A DNA stretch of 64,000 nucleotides from Ancylostoma caninum (Eukaryota; Nematoda; Chromadorea; Rhabditida; Ancylostomatidae). Below are positions 11,059 to 21,384 of this stretch, piece by piece. Below the pieces are notes generated by a model that saw only the letters and a list, made by a program, of their open reading frames with translations, was not told the origin of the DNA and did no database searches. How positions within the stretch are numbered: the first letter of the stretch is position 1; each line of letters opens with the position of its first letter. The position numbers were made by a program, and so were the translations under genes. Location of the stretch: NCBI GenBank assembly GCA_037903475.1, contig JBAJFG010000205.1:62001-126000 (forward strand), in the 5' to 3' direction.

Positions 11059-11560
11059 CTACAGCTCGCATAACGATATGTAAGGCAAGAAGTCACTAGT
11101 TATGGATAAGCACTCATTCCTATTGTTCATGCATGGGTTCTTAGTCGCAATCCAGAAGGCTTCGAGGACTTTTCTAGCAGAAACCTCTGTTTCGTATGTC
11201 AAAATGTTGCATTTGACAAGGAAATCTTTCCCATCGTGCGCTTCGGCTCGGTGTTTACCAAGCGGTGATGTTAAACTTCTACGCCTCTTGCTAGCCAAAT
11301 GCTCCCTCATACGTATACCGAGCGCTCTGCCGGTCTCCCCAATGTTTAGGCGTTACACTCCAGACATTGGATTTGATACACTACTCCCAATTTTGCACAG
11401 TCGCCTACCTTTCTGTACGGGCATATCACACATTGTTCTGTTTTGCATTCCCTATAATAGAATCGATTGCGAACCAGCTGCTTTCTGATGTTACCATTAT
11501 TGTCACCTACAAACACACATACACCTAATGATAACATCAGAAAGCAGCTGGTTCGCAATC
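11059..11560 (-). pseudogene. GIY-YIG endonuclease domain of Penelope-like element, frameshifted
   Basis: The upstream part (11558-11346) carries NIRKQLVRNR and a cysteine cluster with CVICPYRKVGDCAKLGVVYQ. The downstream part (11334-11059) reads GETGRALGIRMREHLASKR, EAHDGKDFLVKCNILTYE and KNPCMNNRNE. Compared with the copy at 34188-34772, one base is lost just before the GIY-YIG motif and the tyrosine of LYIG is replaced by asparagine (LNIG). The catalytic core is therefore both frameshifted and substituted. Confidence 0.85.
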
Positions 11561-11562
11561 GA
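11463..11562. repeat. 34 bp inverted repeat at the 5' end of the Penelope element
   Basis: Arms 11463-11496 and 11529-11562 match with one mismatch and are separated by 32 bp. Both encode NIRKQLVRNR, one on each strand. A 5' inversion formed during insertion (twin-priming type) would give this structure. Confidence 0.85.
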
Positions 11563-11563
11563 C

Positions 11564-11996
11564 AAACGCTCGGATTTCTGAGAAGTAATCTTCAGGTTTC
11601 ATATCTTTGTCCAATCAAACATATCAAACATGTTATCCAAAGACTCTCATGGTTCTTTGAACATCATCTTCGATGCAGAAACTTTAATATCATCTGCGTA
11701 AGCAGCAACCAAGATTTTGGTATGTTTTCAAGAAACTAGGAAGGTCGAAAGCATAAAGAAAAGAAGTGGTGAGAGTACAGCCCCTTGTGGCTCTTCTGAA
11801 CAACATTCACTAGGTAGAGAAAAGGAACTTTGATAGCGCACCACCATCTTTCGTTCTCAGATGTAGGATTTGAACCAATTCCAAATGTTTCCTCTGACTC
11901 CAGCACTCTCAAGTTTTATCAGAAGGGCAGTATGACACACAGTGTTGAAAGTTTTGCTCAGGTCAGAATATACGTCAATCATTTTGCCCAACTCTG
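11564..11996 (-). pseudogene. LINE RT domain, 3' portion
   Basis: Minus-strand pieces read IDVYSDLSKTFNTV (the DFSKAFD block), LLIKLESAGVRGNIWNWFKS, EEPQGAVLSPLLFF (RT motif B region) and AAYADDIKVSAS (the catalytic YADD motif). A later piece reads LKITSQKSERL. Frames are broken by indels. The RT continues upstream at 12787-13517 beyond the inserted foldback element and is truncated at 11564 by the Penelope element. Confidence 0.85.
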
Positions 11997-12192
11997 AAGT
12001 CGATTGGTGACCTTTTTGGCGAGAGAATGTGTTTGGTAAGACAGTTTACGGGTTAAAATCTTGTTTGGCAAGACATTTTCCGGGAGAATGGGGCTAGAGT
12101 CTGTTTGGCAAGACAAAATGCGGGAGAATCTGTTGACGACCCATTTTCCTGGACAGGCACATACGACGCATTGGCTTTACAGTCTAAGACCC

Positions 12193-12214
12193 GGTTCAAT
12201 TACCGAAGTTTGAG
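12193..12214 (+). ncRNA. SL1-like spliced-leader sequence in foldback element
   Basis: The 22 nt match nematode SL1 (GGTTTAATTACCCAAG plus TTTGAG) at 20 positions; differences are T5C and C13G. It is followed directly by GTACGC, a good splice donor, as in true SL RNA genes. An Sm-like ATTTTTG lies at 12291-12297, 99 nt from the leader start, which is farther than usual. Probably a relic of an SL RNA gene captured by the element. Confidence 0.6.
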
Positions 12215-12574
12215 GTACGCATTTCAAAGAAGGTCGTTTATTAGGAGAGTGCCGGTGTCAGTCCGGAGTGTCTACTAGGCAAAATCACAGATTTTTGCAT
12301 GAGGAGATCTCCGTGGTTCTCGCCGCAACATGCACGAAAGTGCGCAGTCGGCTGAACACCATGGCGATGTCCACGTACTTGTTGCCTCCAGGCACGGAAT
12401 CGATGGATGTCATCGGTTGAACTGCTTGAGGAAGTATTTCACCCGAACCACTTCCTGGATCTGACCATTAAATGTAAAGGTCAAACATTGTGGTAATTTT
12501 AGAGGCCTCTCCTGGCAATGGGAGGAAACAGGAGTACGTGGCGAAATATCAAGTACAATGTTAAAGCGCAATTT

Positions 12575-12680
12575 TTGCATGGCGACCTATTTGGCTAGGT
12601 TTGTATGGCGACCTATTTGGCAAGGTTTGTATGACGACCTATTTGGCAAGGTTTGCATGGCGACCCACCTGGTGGGAAAT
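12575..12680. repeat. 26 bp tandem array inside foldback copy 1, about 4 units
   Basis: Unit TTTGTATGGCGACCTATTTG followed by GCAAGG. Copy 2 has about 9 units at 46055-46290. The unit resembles the element's own terminal repeat. Confidence 0.9.
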
Positions 12681-12791
12681 CATGTTTGGCAAGACATTTG
12701 GCGGAGTTCGTTTGTCTGGCTCGTTTGCAAACCCGTTTCCTAGGTTGCCAAACAAACCTCGCCAAATGGGTAGCCAATCGACTTTAGAGAA

Positions 12792-13517
12792 ATTCAGTGC
12801 TCTAGTCCAGGCCTAGGTGCAACCAATGAGTTGAGCGCAAATTGAAGAACCAGGCAGGAAGACATGCTGTCTCATGAGATACAATCCAACCATCCCAACA
12901 GATCCTTCTTTATGACGTTCCCTAAAACTTTCAGTAAGGACGGAGAATGCTGATTGGGCGGAATTTCGAAATGTTCGCCGATTTAGGAATCCATGCCTTC
13001 CAAGCACATGGAACTTGTTTCAACATCAAGGAAATGTTGAAAATATGTGCTAAAGGTGCCCCAAGTTATTTAGCGAAAACTTTATTTGAAAAATTGAGGT
13101 ATATCATCCGACGTAATTGATTGGGTCGTTTCGACTAGACATATGCATTTATAAACGATGCTGGGGGTAATGGTGGGAATATCAAAACTTTTGCAGGTCA
13201 AGCTACAGGCTCAGGAGAAAGGCAGCGTTCCACATGTAGGCACTCGCAAAAAACTGGCAAAAGCCTCAACCTTCTATTGGTCAGGCATTCAGATTTCAAC
13301 CGTCCTCAATGCGCAGAATAGGACGCGGAGGAATCAACTTTGTTCGTTGTCTTATGTGCATGAACAGTTGCTCCATTCTAGATGAAGAAGCAAGTCGTTT
13401 AGTCTTATAGGGACAAAGATGTTTAATATGGTGATCCAGGTTCCTACATACGGCAATGTAGGATTCCGACTCGACTGGACTGGGAGTATTGTGGAAATTC
13501 CTTTCTCTCCATTCCAT
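12792..13517 (-). pseudogene. LINE ORF2: linker and RT N-terminal portion
   Basis: On the minus strand, the linker before RT reads SRMEQLFMHIRQRTKLIPP with SYIAVCRNLDHHIKHLCPYK before it. Nearer the RT, HGFLNRRT corresponds to the HGF motif, and WTRALNFSK sits at the border of the inserted foldback element. After removal of that element the protein would run on into IDVYSDLSKTF at 11990. Frames are broken several times. Confidence 0.75.
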
Positions 13518-13766
13518 TCAAAAAGGTTTCGAATGTGCGTGGGGTACAAAAGAGGACTGTCGTACTTTCTTGACCGGCATGAAAGCATCCATAATATCCC
13601 GTTCAGTATCCAGTTGCAACGAATTGGTTGTGGACATCGTCGACGTCACTGTAGTTTTGGAAGATCAAAAAATAATTAATTGACAAAAGCACTGTCGTGA
13701 TTTCATTTATATCCGCCCACTGAAAGTCAAAATATGTGAAAGCTCCGACTTTGGGAAAGAAAGATG

Positions 13767-14335
13767 TCACATTATGATGTGAGGAGCGCATGTGGTAACA
13801 TTTGAGACGAAATCAGCATTTGAAAGCACATTGTCAATTGTATGATCATTTCTAGTAGGAGGCTTGAAAAACCGTACCAAAGGCAATGATTTAAAGATAG
13901 AAACAAACTCTTCAGCAGTTGAATTTTCTGCTCTTTTGTTTACCCAATCAACTGCCAGGTATGGACAAGATGAAATCAGATCTGAAATTAAACTTAAAAG
14001 GATATCATCTTGGGTGGCCCCGCAATACGGCGGCCCATATACTAATACAAATCGATATTTGTCAGCTACTGAAAAAATTATGTTGAAACAGATCAGGTCA
14101 GATTGCAGATTTCTCAAATCCAAACAAACATTTCCAAAAAGAGTAGATCTGAACGCACACTCCTCCTTTTTTCCTGCCTACCTTTCCTCACAATAGAGTA
14201 GGAAAAATTCCCACAGATTTCTCCATTAGTAATATTACAATGCAACCAGGACTCAGTGATCGGAGTAATACCAGGCTTTCGGCAGGACCAAAATTGGTGA
14301 AGACGTGCTTTTTTGACCATGCTATGAAGATTCAT
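13767..14335 (-). pseudogene. LINE ORF2: APE-type endonuclease
   Basis: ITESWLHCN is the conserved ESW/ETW motif. RFVLVYGPPYCGATQDDIL and CPYLAVDWVNKRAENS follow, then LVRFFKPPTRNDHTIDNVLS. The GDFN catalytic motif expected between CPYLAV and DWVNK has been deleted, and the terminal SDH motif is not seen. The domain is in two frames (14335-14114 and 14123-13767). Confidence 0.8.
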
Positions 14336-14426
14336 TATTAAAAAAAGTGTTCAAAATATCTTCATTTCTCATAATTTTTTTGGTGCGGCGCTTTTGCGCA
14401 GAGGTATGTCTGAAGCCTTCACCATT

Positions 14427-14944
14427 TCATTGCGCTTCACCAATACACTCACTTACCCTTACCCTCTCTGAGTTCTTTTCATCTGCGGTTTTGCGCAACT
14501 CCCTATCACGACTCCCCTCATCGAAAGTCATCGATTTTCTAACGAACACGTCTTTGTACTGTGGCAAAGTACGCAGCCGCTGGAGTTTAGAAAACATATC
14601 ATAGCTGCAAAAACGAGATGAGAAAACACACATCACTAGTCGTGGTTTATTATTGCGCCTCTTGCCCACCCTGAACAATTCATTTGGATGTGTTTTCACG
14701 TCCAGCGCGTTTAAGATACTGCACACGAAATCCTCAGTGAGCTTGTCGAGAGAGAGAGAGAGAGAGAGAGAGCCTGTAACGCTGGGTCACCTTCAGGCAC
14801 GCCTGATATAACTACCGAACGAGGCCGCTTCTCCGACTCCACAATTTCAATTGAAATGGAATCGAACTTACCTATGAATTTGTCGGATAATGGAAGTGCC
14901 TCCGGTGCCTTAGCGCTCAATATGTCGTGTAGTTGATCCAACAA
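14427..14944 (-). pseudogene. LINE ORF1 (RRM-like RNA-binding protein)
   Basis: The 5' piece (14944-14711) reads MLDQLHDILSAK and then RPRSVVISGVPEGDP. The 3' piece (14726-14427) reads ALDVKTHPNELFRVGKRRN, PRLVMCVFSS and LPQYKDVFVRKSMTFDE. The two are joined across a (GA)n expansion at 14748-14772 that breaks the frame. This is the usual ORF1 layout of nematode CR1/Jockey-like LINEs and makes this copy nearly full length (about 14.95 to 11.56 kb). Confidence 0.8.
14748..14772. repeat. (GA)n microsatellite inside LINE ORF1
   Basis: Twelve GA dinucleotides that interrupt the ORF1 reading frame after SGVPEGDPALQ. Confidence 0.95.
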
Positions 14945-15399
14945 TTAAATCGCATCTTCGTCCTTTAGTGGAGAATTAGAGGCAGCCTTAGCGGTCAAAG
15001 GGGACGAGGGCTTTCCTAGTTTGGGTACCCGGATTGAGGGGTCAGCATAGTAGATTTATTGCAGTGAGTGACCGCTCGTGCTGACCAGGGGCACAGGTGT
15101 GACCGCAGACACAAGAATGACTACAGGCACAAGAATGCTTTTCAAAACTTCGCTATGTCCTTGTCCGCATCATGATGCGGACTTAATAGATACTTAGAGT
15201 TTGCATTCAATAGATACTTAGAGTTTGCATTCTTCTTTCTCACTACAGTCACGAATTCAAATTATCGCTATTTACAACTCAATCATAAGTTTTCGGTTAC
15301 TTCTTTCTCGGGGCAGCTTCCCCATCCGCATCTTTTTTTGGAGACAGCCGCTCCCACGAACACCGATAGTTTGCCTTCCGCGTCTGTAATCAGCTCGAG
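14945..15399. other. Probable LINE 5' flank; no gene seen
   Basis: Contains a short direct repeat (TAGATACTTAGAGTTTGCAT twice, 15189-15230). No coding sequence supported. Confidence 0.4.
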
Positions 15400-15586
15400 T
15401 GTGTATCATCGTGAGGGAAAACGGGGCGTGGTACGGCGCTTTCAAATCGTCCTCCCGTCCAAAACGTTCGACTCGTTCCTTTCGCGCGCGATTCCTCTAT
15501 ACATCACTATGCAAAATTTGACCGAGGACGACTTGATCGTGCAGGGCGAGAAGCCTCCGCCTCGTCTTCCCTCACGATGATACACA
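15400..15586. mobile_element. 187 bp MITE with perfect 20 bp TIRs
   Basis: TGTGTATCATCGTGAGGGAA at 15400-15419 is repeated exactly as its complement at 15567-15586. The interior is GC-rich and non-coding; the open frame 15338-15580 runs through it by chance. No clear target duplication is seen at the borders, so the superfamily is not assigned. Confidence 0.85.
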
Positions 15587-18500
15587 TCCAATCCGCTCTG
15601 ACAGGTTGGACCCTGTGCCAAGGATCTATACCATTTTCTATACCTACTGACATCTCACGACCCCTAAATTTTATTAATTATTCTCCTCTTGAATCTGGTT
15701 CCTTAATAACTCATTCACACTACCCTGATCATCCCAAAGAATTTCATATGGTTAACTTTCACAAATCTCTCACTCTCGGGCATCCTGGATTTCAGTAATT
15801 TAATTCCAATGAGAACGAAATGAGGTGCAGATAACCTTAATTTCGCTGGGAAAAAAGGTTGGATTTAATTGAAATACCTTCAAAGACAGCACCTGCTCAA
15901 ATCTTTGCGTTCGAGATTTTGCTGGATTTTGGGGTATTAAGGGACCTGGAACTCATATCCAACAGTGAGACAGCGCGAAACATACAAGAAATTCACAGTC
16001 TTGGTGCGGTTTCGCGTGAACGTAATTAACTCGCTCCATTTGACACTCATGAGTCCCGAGGGAAGTCACACGAGATTACAGTGAACGCAGTCTGCGTGCG
16101 CTGTAGCATGCAAGAAACCGCGATTTCAATTTGCATTTGATTTCTCTGCAGTTAAGTCATGATTTCTTAGGCTTGTCGCGTCTCTTACGCAAACAGCTGG
16201 ATAGTTAGAGGTGCGAGCTAAGTGTGACTTTCACTGGCATAGGCTGGTACGGTATCAGACTGATAGGTCCTAGACTCGTCCAACCTCCTCGCTCCCCGCC
16301 CTCTTACCACGCCGCAACGGGCAATCACCGCAGCGCTACCAGCGGCTCCAGAAACCAAATTTTCGCGAAAAGGAAATTCGGTGTACAGGAAGAATACAGT
16401 AGGAGCTTGGAATTTAAATATGTTGTTGTTTTCCCACGTACAAATTAGTTTGGGAACCTAAAATTCTCTCTAAACTTTAGCACTCTTGCAAGACCTTTCG
16501 CCTGGAAAAGAATAACGCCTGTTGTTGTAGCCATTGATGTTTAGCTATTTACCTTTTTGTTTCAGTTGTATTCCGTATGGAAATGTTGGGCCGGCGGTCA
16601 TAGAGCGCGGCTGTTTGGCTATGCACTATAGACAGGCGAGATCTGAGCGCGCTCCTACCACACAGTGTATTGTCTTGCGTCGCGGTTTGCCAGGATCTGC
16701 CTGACAGCGCAGCTCGTCCATCCATTCATCATCCGACTGTAGAGTTGAACGCTGAACTACTGGTACTAATGGTTTTTAGGGTATACGGATGAATGAACGT
16801 TTCGCACCTCAAGATTACTTGGATACCCAAGTGAATATACTGTGGAAACAAAGAAACTTTTACGGAAGTCCAATAATCATGATGTTCTTAGAAAAAGCTT
16901 CCTCAAATATCCGAGCAAATGTTTCCAACATGTCGGTTCTTCAAATTGCCGAGTAATTGATTTACTCGAGCTTGTGGTCTTCTGCCATGGATCTCTCTCA
17001 TAGGAGGGAGACCCAGCCGGTTAGTTGCGAGGCAATGCTACGAGGCTCGTCCCCAGGTGGCCGATAGGGAGCTGATTGTGGACCAAACGCGATCTTGTGT
17101 CTGTCTTGAGACGCGAGTGGATTCAGAGGATGGACTTCCTCCCTCCTGGGTCCCGCCACGCGAAGATTGTACCGAGCGACCACGGCCTGTGTGCGCTGGC
17201 GCAGGTAAGGCTGCTGTCTTCGCGACTTCGATTCCGATTTCCACGCCACTAAGTCATGATTCTTGTGTTCATCACAAAAGAAATCATCCCATCAACAAAT
17301 TCTATCATCACAGAAGATGCGCTAAGAGTATGTTGCACTATTAACGGTTTATCTTGGAGTCGAGGATTTCGACGGATGCTGCCCTTAAAGGCAGCAGCCA
17401 TGGAAAATTCCGATCCCGAGATTTTGGCATAGTTCGGGGTAATCTCGTGCGCTGAACACGGTTGCCATCCCAAAAACAGTCAAAACCTTCGAAATCTACG
17501 TTTTCTCGAACCTTTCCGCTCATCGCCTTCGAGCAGATTGGGCCGAGTTGCGCAACCTATTGAGTGTGGACCGATCCAAAAAAGTCGATACCGCTGCCGT
17601 TTTCGTCAGCTGTTTTGTTGGCGAAATCGGTTGGCATCGTTCTGCAGCGTTCATAAGGTTCATGGAAGGAAACGAAATCTCATAACTCTGGTCTGACTAG
17701 TCAAAGTACCGCAGACACACCGACGAATTCTGAAATGATCGCAAAAGCATGAAAAAATGGGACACAAATGGAAATCAGCCATGTAAGCAATTAAACAAGT
17801 AGATTTGTTGTAAAATGAGATATAGAAAAGTTTGTTGTGCTTAGAAATTTGAGAGAGTAAAGCTAAGGACTAGCAAATAGCTTTATGATTAGAAGAAGAG
17901 AAATGACTGGCCACCAAATCAGCTGCAGCAGCGCTCCGCTGCCACCACAACTCGATCGAACGACCGCACGCTGATCCTGCTGATCCAGGATCTTGGACAC
18001 TTAATTAATCATATGCTAGAAACGGTTGAATTTTCCGTGCTACTTTCTCCGGCGAATTGCTTGGACTATTGCTAAGATTCGAAAACGATCAAAACCTCGG
18101 ACATGAAAATTTTCGTGGGTGCTGCCTTTAACGAAAAAGATGTGCAGTTTTCATTCTTCCTAGACTGTTTTGGTTTTTTCGATGCACGATAGTCAGTGTG
18201 AAATCATTGTGGTATGTTGATCCAGCGGATGATTTCTGCGAGACGTCTTGATCGTTGCATATCCTATTGGGTTTGGTTCTTCATATTCTCGCAAGTTCTT
18301 CATATCCAATCGCAATGGTTGATGACGGACTGTTGCACGCATTCCTCCAAAAAGCGGGTGACCGCTCTGGTTTCCATATATGATACTGGTACTGCATATT
18401 TCCACAGGGACTACAACAACCATTTTCAGCTTTGAATGCTCCATTACACAATGGCGTGCTTAATTGTATCTAACAGTATGGAAATACCTCCCTCGGATTG

Positions 18501-19049
18501 AAGTTTTCTCATACAACATTATGGTGAAATTATTATTAGTGCAAATGCAGTTACCGAATCTGCATTCTTGAAAGGTTCATTTCGAAGTTAATTACATTCT
18601 CAAAACAAGATGGAGAAATATGGTACACATTCCATAGTGTTCGCGGGATCATGCGCTTCGAAACAGTATCTAGATGGAAGCGAAAGAGAGCGAAATATAA
18701 CTGGTATTCATTTGTTAGAGGCCTTCGAAAATGCCTATGCGGAAGCAGGTTCCAGCTGGGTCGCGCCAGTGCGCCGAGCCGTATGCTACACCACGCAAAA
18801 GAGGTGCAGCGTGAAGGTGTTGCGGTCCTGTCACGTTGTTTTCACAAAATCATGAACTTTGGGACAAGCTGACAACCGAAGGGCAATGGGCGAGGGAATA
18901 ATGGTAGAAATTGCGAGAAGTAGAGTGCCACGAACCATACCCTCGTTTATAACTGTGCTAGTAACGGTTCGTGAGCTTTTTTTTCGCGCGAATTTGATAG
19001 TGACTGTTGCTAGGACAAATACGGGCAAACATCACGCTGTAGCGGCCTC
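15587..19049. other. Unassigned sequence
   Basis: No gene could be supported on either strand. Related motifs around GCTGCCTTTAA near 17382-17394 (minus) and 18120-18132 (plus) suggest dispersed repeats. Short open frames here lack protein-like composition and splice context. Confidence 0.3.
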
Positions 19050-19250
19050 CCATCAACGGGGATTACATGAGATACGTTCCCCACCTTCATCGCGGCGGCC
19101 GCGAGGGGCTAGAGCATAGACAGGGCGGTGGTGGGTGCAGTACAGGGACCCGTTAGTAATCGGAGACGCAGAGAGCGAGAGAACTGACGGTGCACGGCAG
19201 GCTCTGGCCGTAATTGGGGAACGTATCTCGTGCAACCATCAACGGTAATC
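19050..19250. repeat. Short imperfect inverted repeat
   Basis: GAGATACGTTCCCC at about 19070-19083 recurs inverted at about 19217-19230, and CCATCAACGG occurs in direct orientation near both. Possibly a small MITE. Confidence 0.45.
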
Positions 19251-19960
19251 GAACCCGTTCCGCTAGGGGTGACGGTGAGGTTGAGAGGGAAGCTTCGTAT
19301 AGACAATTACCTTGCACATAAGCTATCATTCTCTACTGATCTTTTTGAGTATTGGAAAAGCGATATTAACATACCGAAATTCTTTCATATCAAAATGTTG
19401 GCATAAAAATGTTCATATTCATAAATTAATTCATAAATGTTGGCATACTTTCCGCTCCGACAACTGAATGCCAGCGTCTTTTCTTCAACAGCAGGTTTGA
19501 TTGCGTGAGATCCAAGAACCAGCTTGACTTGGGGAAACTTTGAAAAACTGCTCTTTTTGTACAATAACATACTTATACTAGGATTGCGCCTTATTCTTTC
19601 AGTCTGTTTCTTTATCTAATGAAGCCCAAGATCCTGCGAGTTCTCACCGGTTCCTACTACCAAAGATCTATTGTGAAAGCTGCGAAGCAAAATAACACAA
19701 CTCCTAACCAAAGGCATCTCTAACATCTGTTTTTTTTTTCGATTGTCCGTTGCCTACTTTCGTTTTTTCTGTACGCATTGGAGAGAAATTATTATTTATG
19801 AATGATTTCATCTTGGCATACCGTACTTCCAGAGTGAGAAGTGAACAATGTATTTGCTTCGTGTTTGTTGAATCTGCATCTTATTTGCTTTGCGTATCAT
19901 TCAGGGAACTCGAATGTTTGTTAAAGGCAGCAAGAGAAAAAAACGAACACAAACAATGAT
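19251..19960. other. No gene seen
   Basis: AT-rich sequence without supportable features. Confidence 0.35.
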
Positions 19961-19964
19961 GGCT

Positions 19965-20810
19965 TACTTGCAGAGAAAGTGGAAATGTCGTCGCGAACAC
20001 GCCTGGACGGCCCCGCATGTCTCGATTTTCGCAGGTATCATTTTTCTTTGTTTTCTAATGTATTTTTCATTTGTTTTTGGCCCCATAGAAAGTTGCTTGT
20101 TCCAGGTAGCCTCTTCTTTGTAGGAAAGAGGACTCTGGGACGTGGCAGCTGATAACAGGGCCTTTTGTTGAAAAAAATTGCGAAAAGAAAAAAAAGAAAA
20201 CAAAAAAAGCGACGACCATGCGAACAGAGACGGAAAGTCGACGATTCCGGACAAAATAAAAGGCCCCGTTATCAGCCACCACATCCCAGGATCCTCTTTC
20301 CTACAAAGAAGAGGCTACCGGGGTAGGTAGCTTTCTACGGGGCCAAAAACAAAAGGAAAATATATTGAAGAGCGAAGAAAGATTATACCTGCAAAACGAG
20401 GCATGCGGGCCCGCCCGATGCAACGGTTGACAGTTGCTGCGATCCTCCCCTCGATTGCTGCTCAATCTGTCGGCCCTTTAGCAGCAATTGCTGAGGGACG
20501 GCAGCAATCAAGAGGAGAATGGCAGCAACTGGCAACCGTTGCTGCTAGGGTTTCTAACCGAAAACATTACGCCGTTCGGCCTGCGTTCGTGCTGCACAGT
20601 TATCAGAGAGGCCTCGACAGTCCAAAGTACTCCAACTAATGGAGAAAATTGACGAAAAGCGCCTACATGAGCCAATACCTGACAAAAGGGGTCCTCGAAA
20701 GCTGAGCTGAGGACGCCGGACCGCTGTTACCAGCGGGCCGCGCCGCGCACGCATCGCAAGCTCGGCGCGCTCAAAAACTTTCCACTGATTGCACAGAAGG
20801 ACTATAGCCA
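19965..20810. mobile_element. Long foldback element (family A, copy 2)
   Basis: Arms about 19965-20180 and 20240-20420 are reverse complements around a CAGCTGATAACAGGGCC/GGCCCCGTTATCAGC block. The far right end (about 20700-20810) carries GGCCGCGCCGCGCACGC and CTGATTGCACAGAAGGA, as in copy 1 at 3515-4305. A second, nested inverted repeat lies at 20424-20543. Confidence 0.7.
20424..20543. repeat. Nested inverted repeat in foldback copy 2
   Basis: GTTGACAGTTGCTGCGATCC at the left and its near complement at the right (GGCAGCAACTGGCAACC) enclose GATTGCTGC/GCAGCAATC blocks. It looks like a small MITE inserted in the right arm. Confidence 0.7.
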
Positions 20811-21207
20811 GTTATTGACCAGTCAGCACCTCAGGCGCCGCGCATAGATCACACAACGCGCCAATAAATTCGAATCCAAAATCAATGCGCCAAAGAGAGG
20901 AGCGCGCGCATATCCAAAATATTTAAATCCGACGATCGCTGAGAACACGACATTCATCGTTTTGCACACAACTTCTTTTTGGATCACGCCACTCCTTTTG
21001 AATCATGCTCACTTCTTCTGGACCATGCCCAACTTATTCTTTTCGCGAAAGAAAACAGTTACTGCTGTTAGGTGATCTTGTGATCTCGCCATGATGATTC
21101 TCTTTGCATTTTTCATACGTGTTCGTCTATATCGTCGTGCATTTTGTCGGTTTACATTGTTTGTTTGTTGTTGGTGTCTTTAATGTTTACTATTTAGTAA
21201 AAATAAA

Positions 21208-21320
21208 GGTTTAGTTACCCAAGTTTGAGGTTTTTTGCGGTTGGGTTAACCCCCCTGTCGTGCCGGTCGTTCGTTTTATTTTTGCTTCCTTTGTGCTGCC
21301 TTTGATCGGAAATCCTTAGG
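21208..21320 (+). ncRNA. SL1-like RNA gene, copy 1
   Basis: The leader at 21208-21229 equals nematode SL1 except A7G and is followed at once by a GT donor. TTGGGTTAAC just downstream can pair with GTTACCCAA of the leader, as in stem I of SL RNA, and an Sm-like ATTTTTG sits at 21278-21284, position +71. The 3' end is set only roughly. It could be a working SL RNA gene, a variant SL, or a pseudogene carried by the repeat. Confidence 0.65.
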
Positions 21321-21384
21321 TCTCAGGTGGCAGGAAAAGGGTTAGTTTTTTTTTCTTAGTTTCACAACGCACCTATTGGAGATT

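Larger units (their letters stand above)
10746..11562 (-). mobile_element. Penelope-like element fragment (minus strand)
   Basis: On the minus strand it contains the GIY-YIG endonuclease domain, then a 3' non-coding segment with a hammerhead-ribozyme motif. Its 5' end terminates in an inverted duplication (11463-11496 and 11529-11562). The RT domain is absent, so it is 5' truncated. It lies between a plus-strand and a minus-strand LINE, both broken at its borders. Confidence 0.75.
11991..12791. mobile_element. SL-containing foldback element (family B, copy 1) inserted in LINE RT
   Basis: The ends CTCTGAAGTCGATTGG and CCAATCGACTTTAGAG are inverted repeats with one mismatch. The inner ends repeat a theme GGCGACC..TTTGGCAAG that also builds a 26 bp tandem array (about 12575-12680). 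The element splits the LINE RT just before the IDVYSDLSKTF block. It shares about 800 bp with copy 2 at 45412-46423, including an SL1-like sequence at 12193-12214 and the block GGCACGGAATCGATGGATG. No transposase is present. Confidence 0.85.

Noticed and set aside
18831..19119. Overlapping open frames on both strands
   Set aside because: They cover a GC-rich short inverted repeat and show no protein family motif or splice context.
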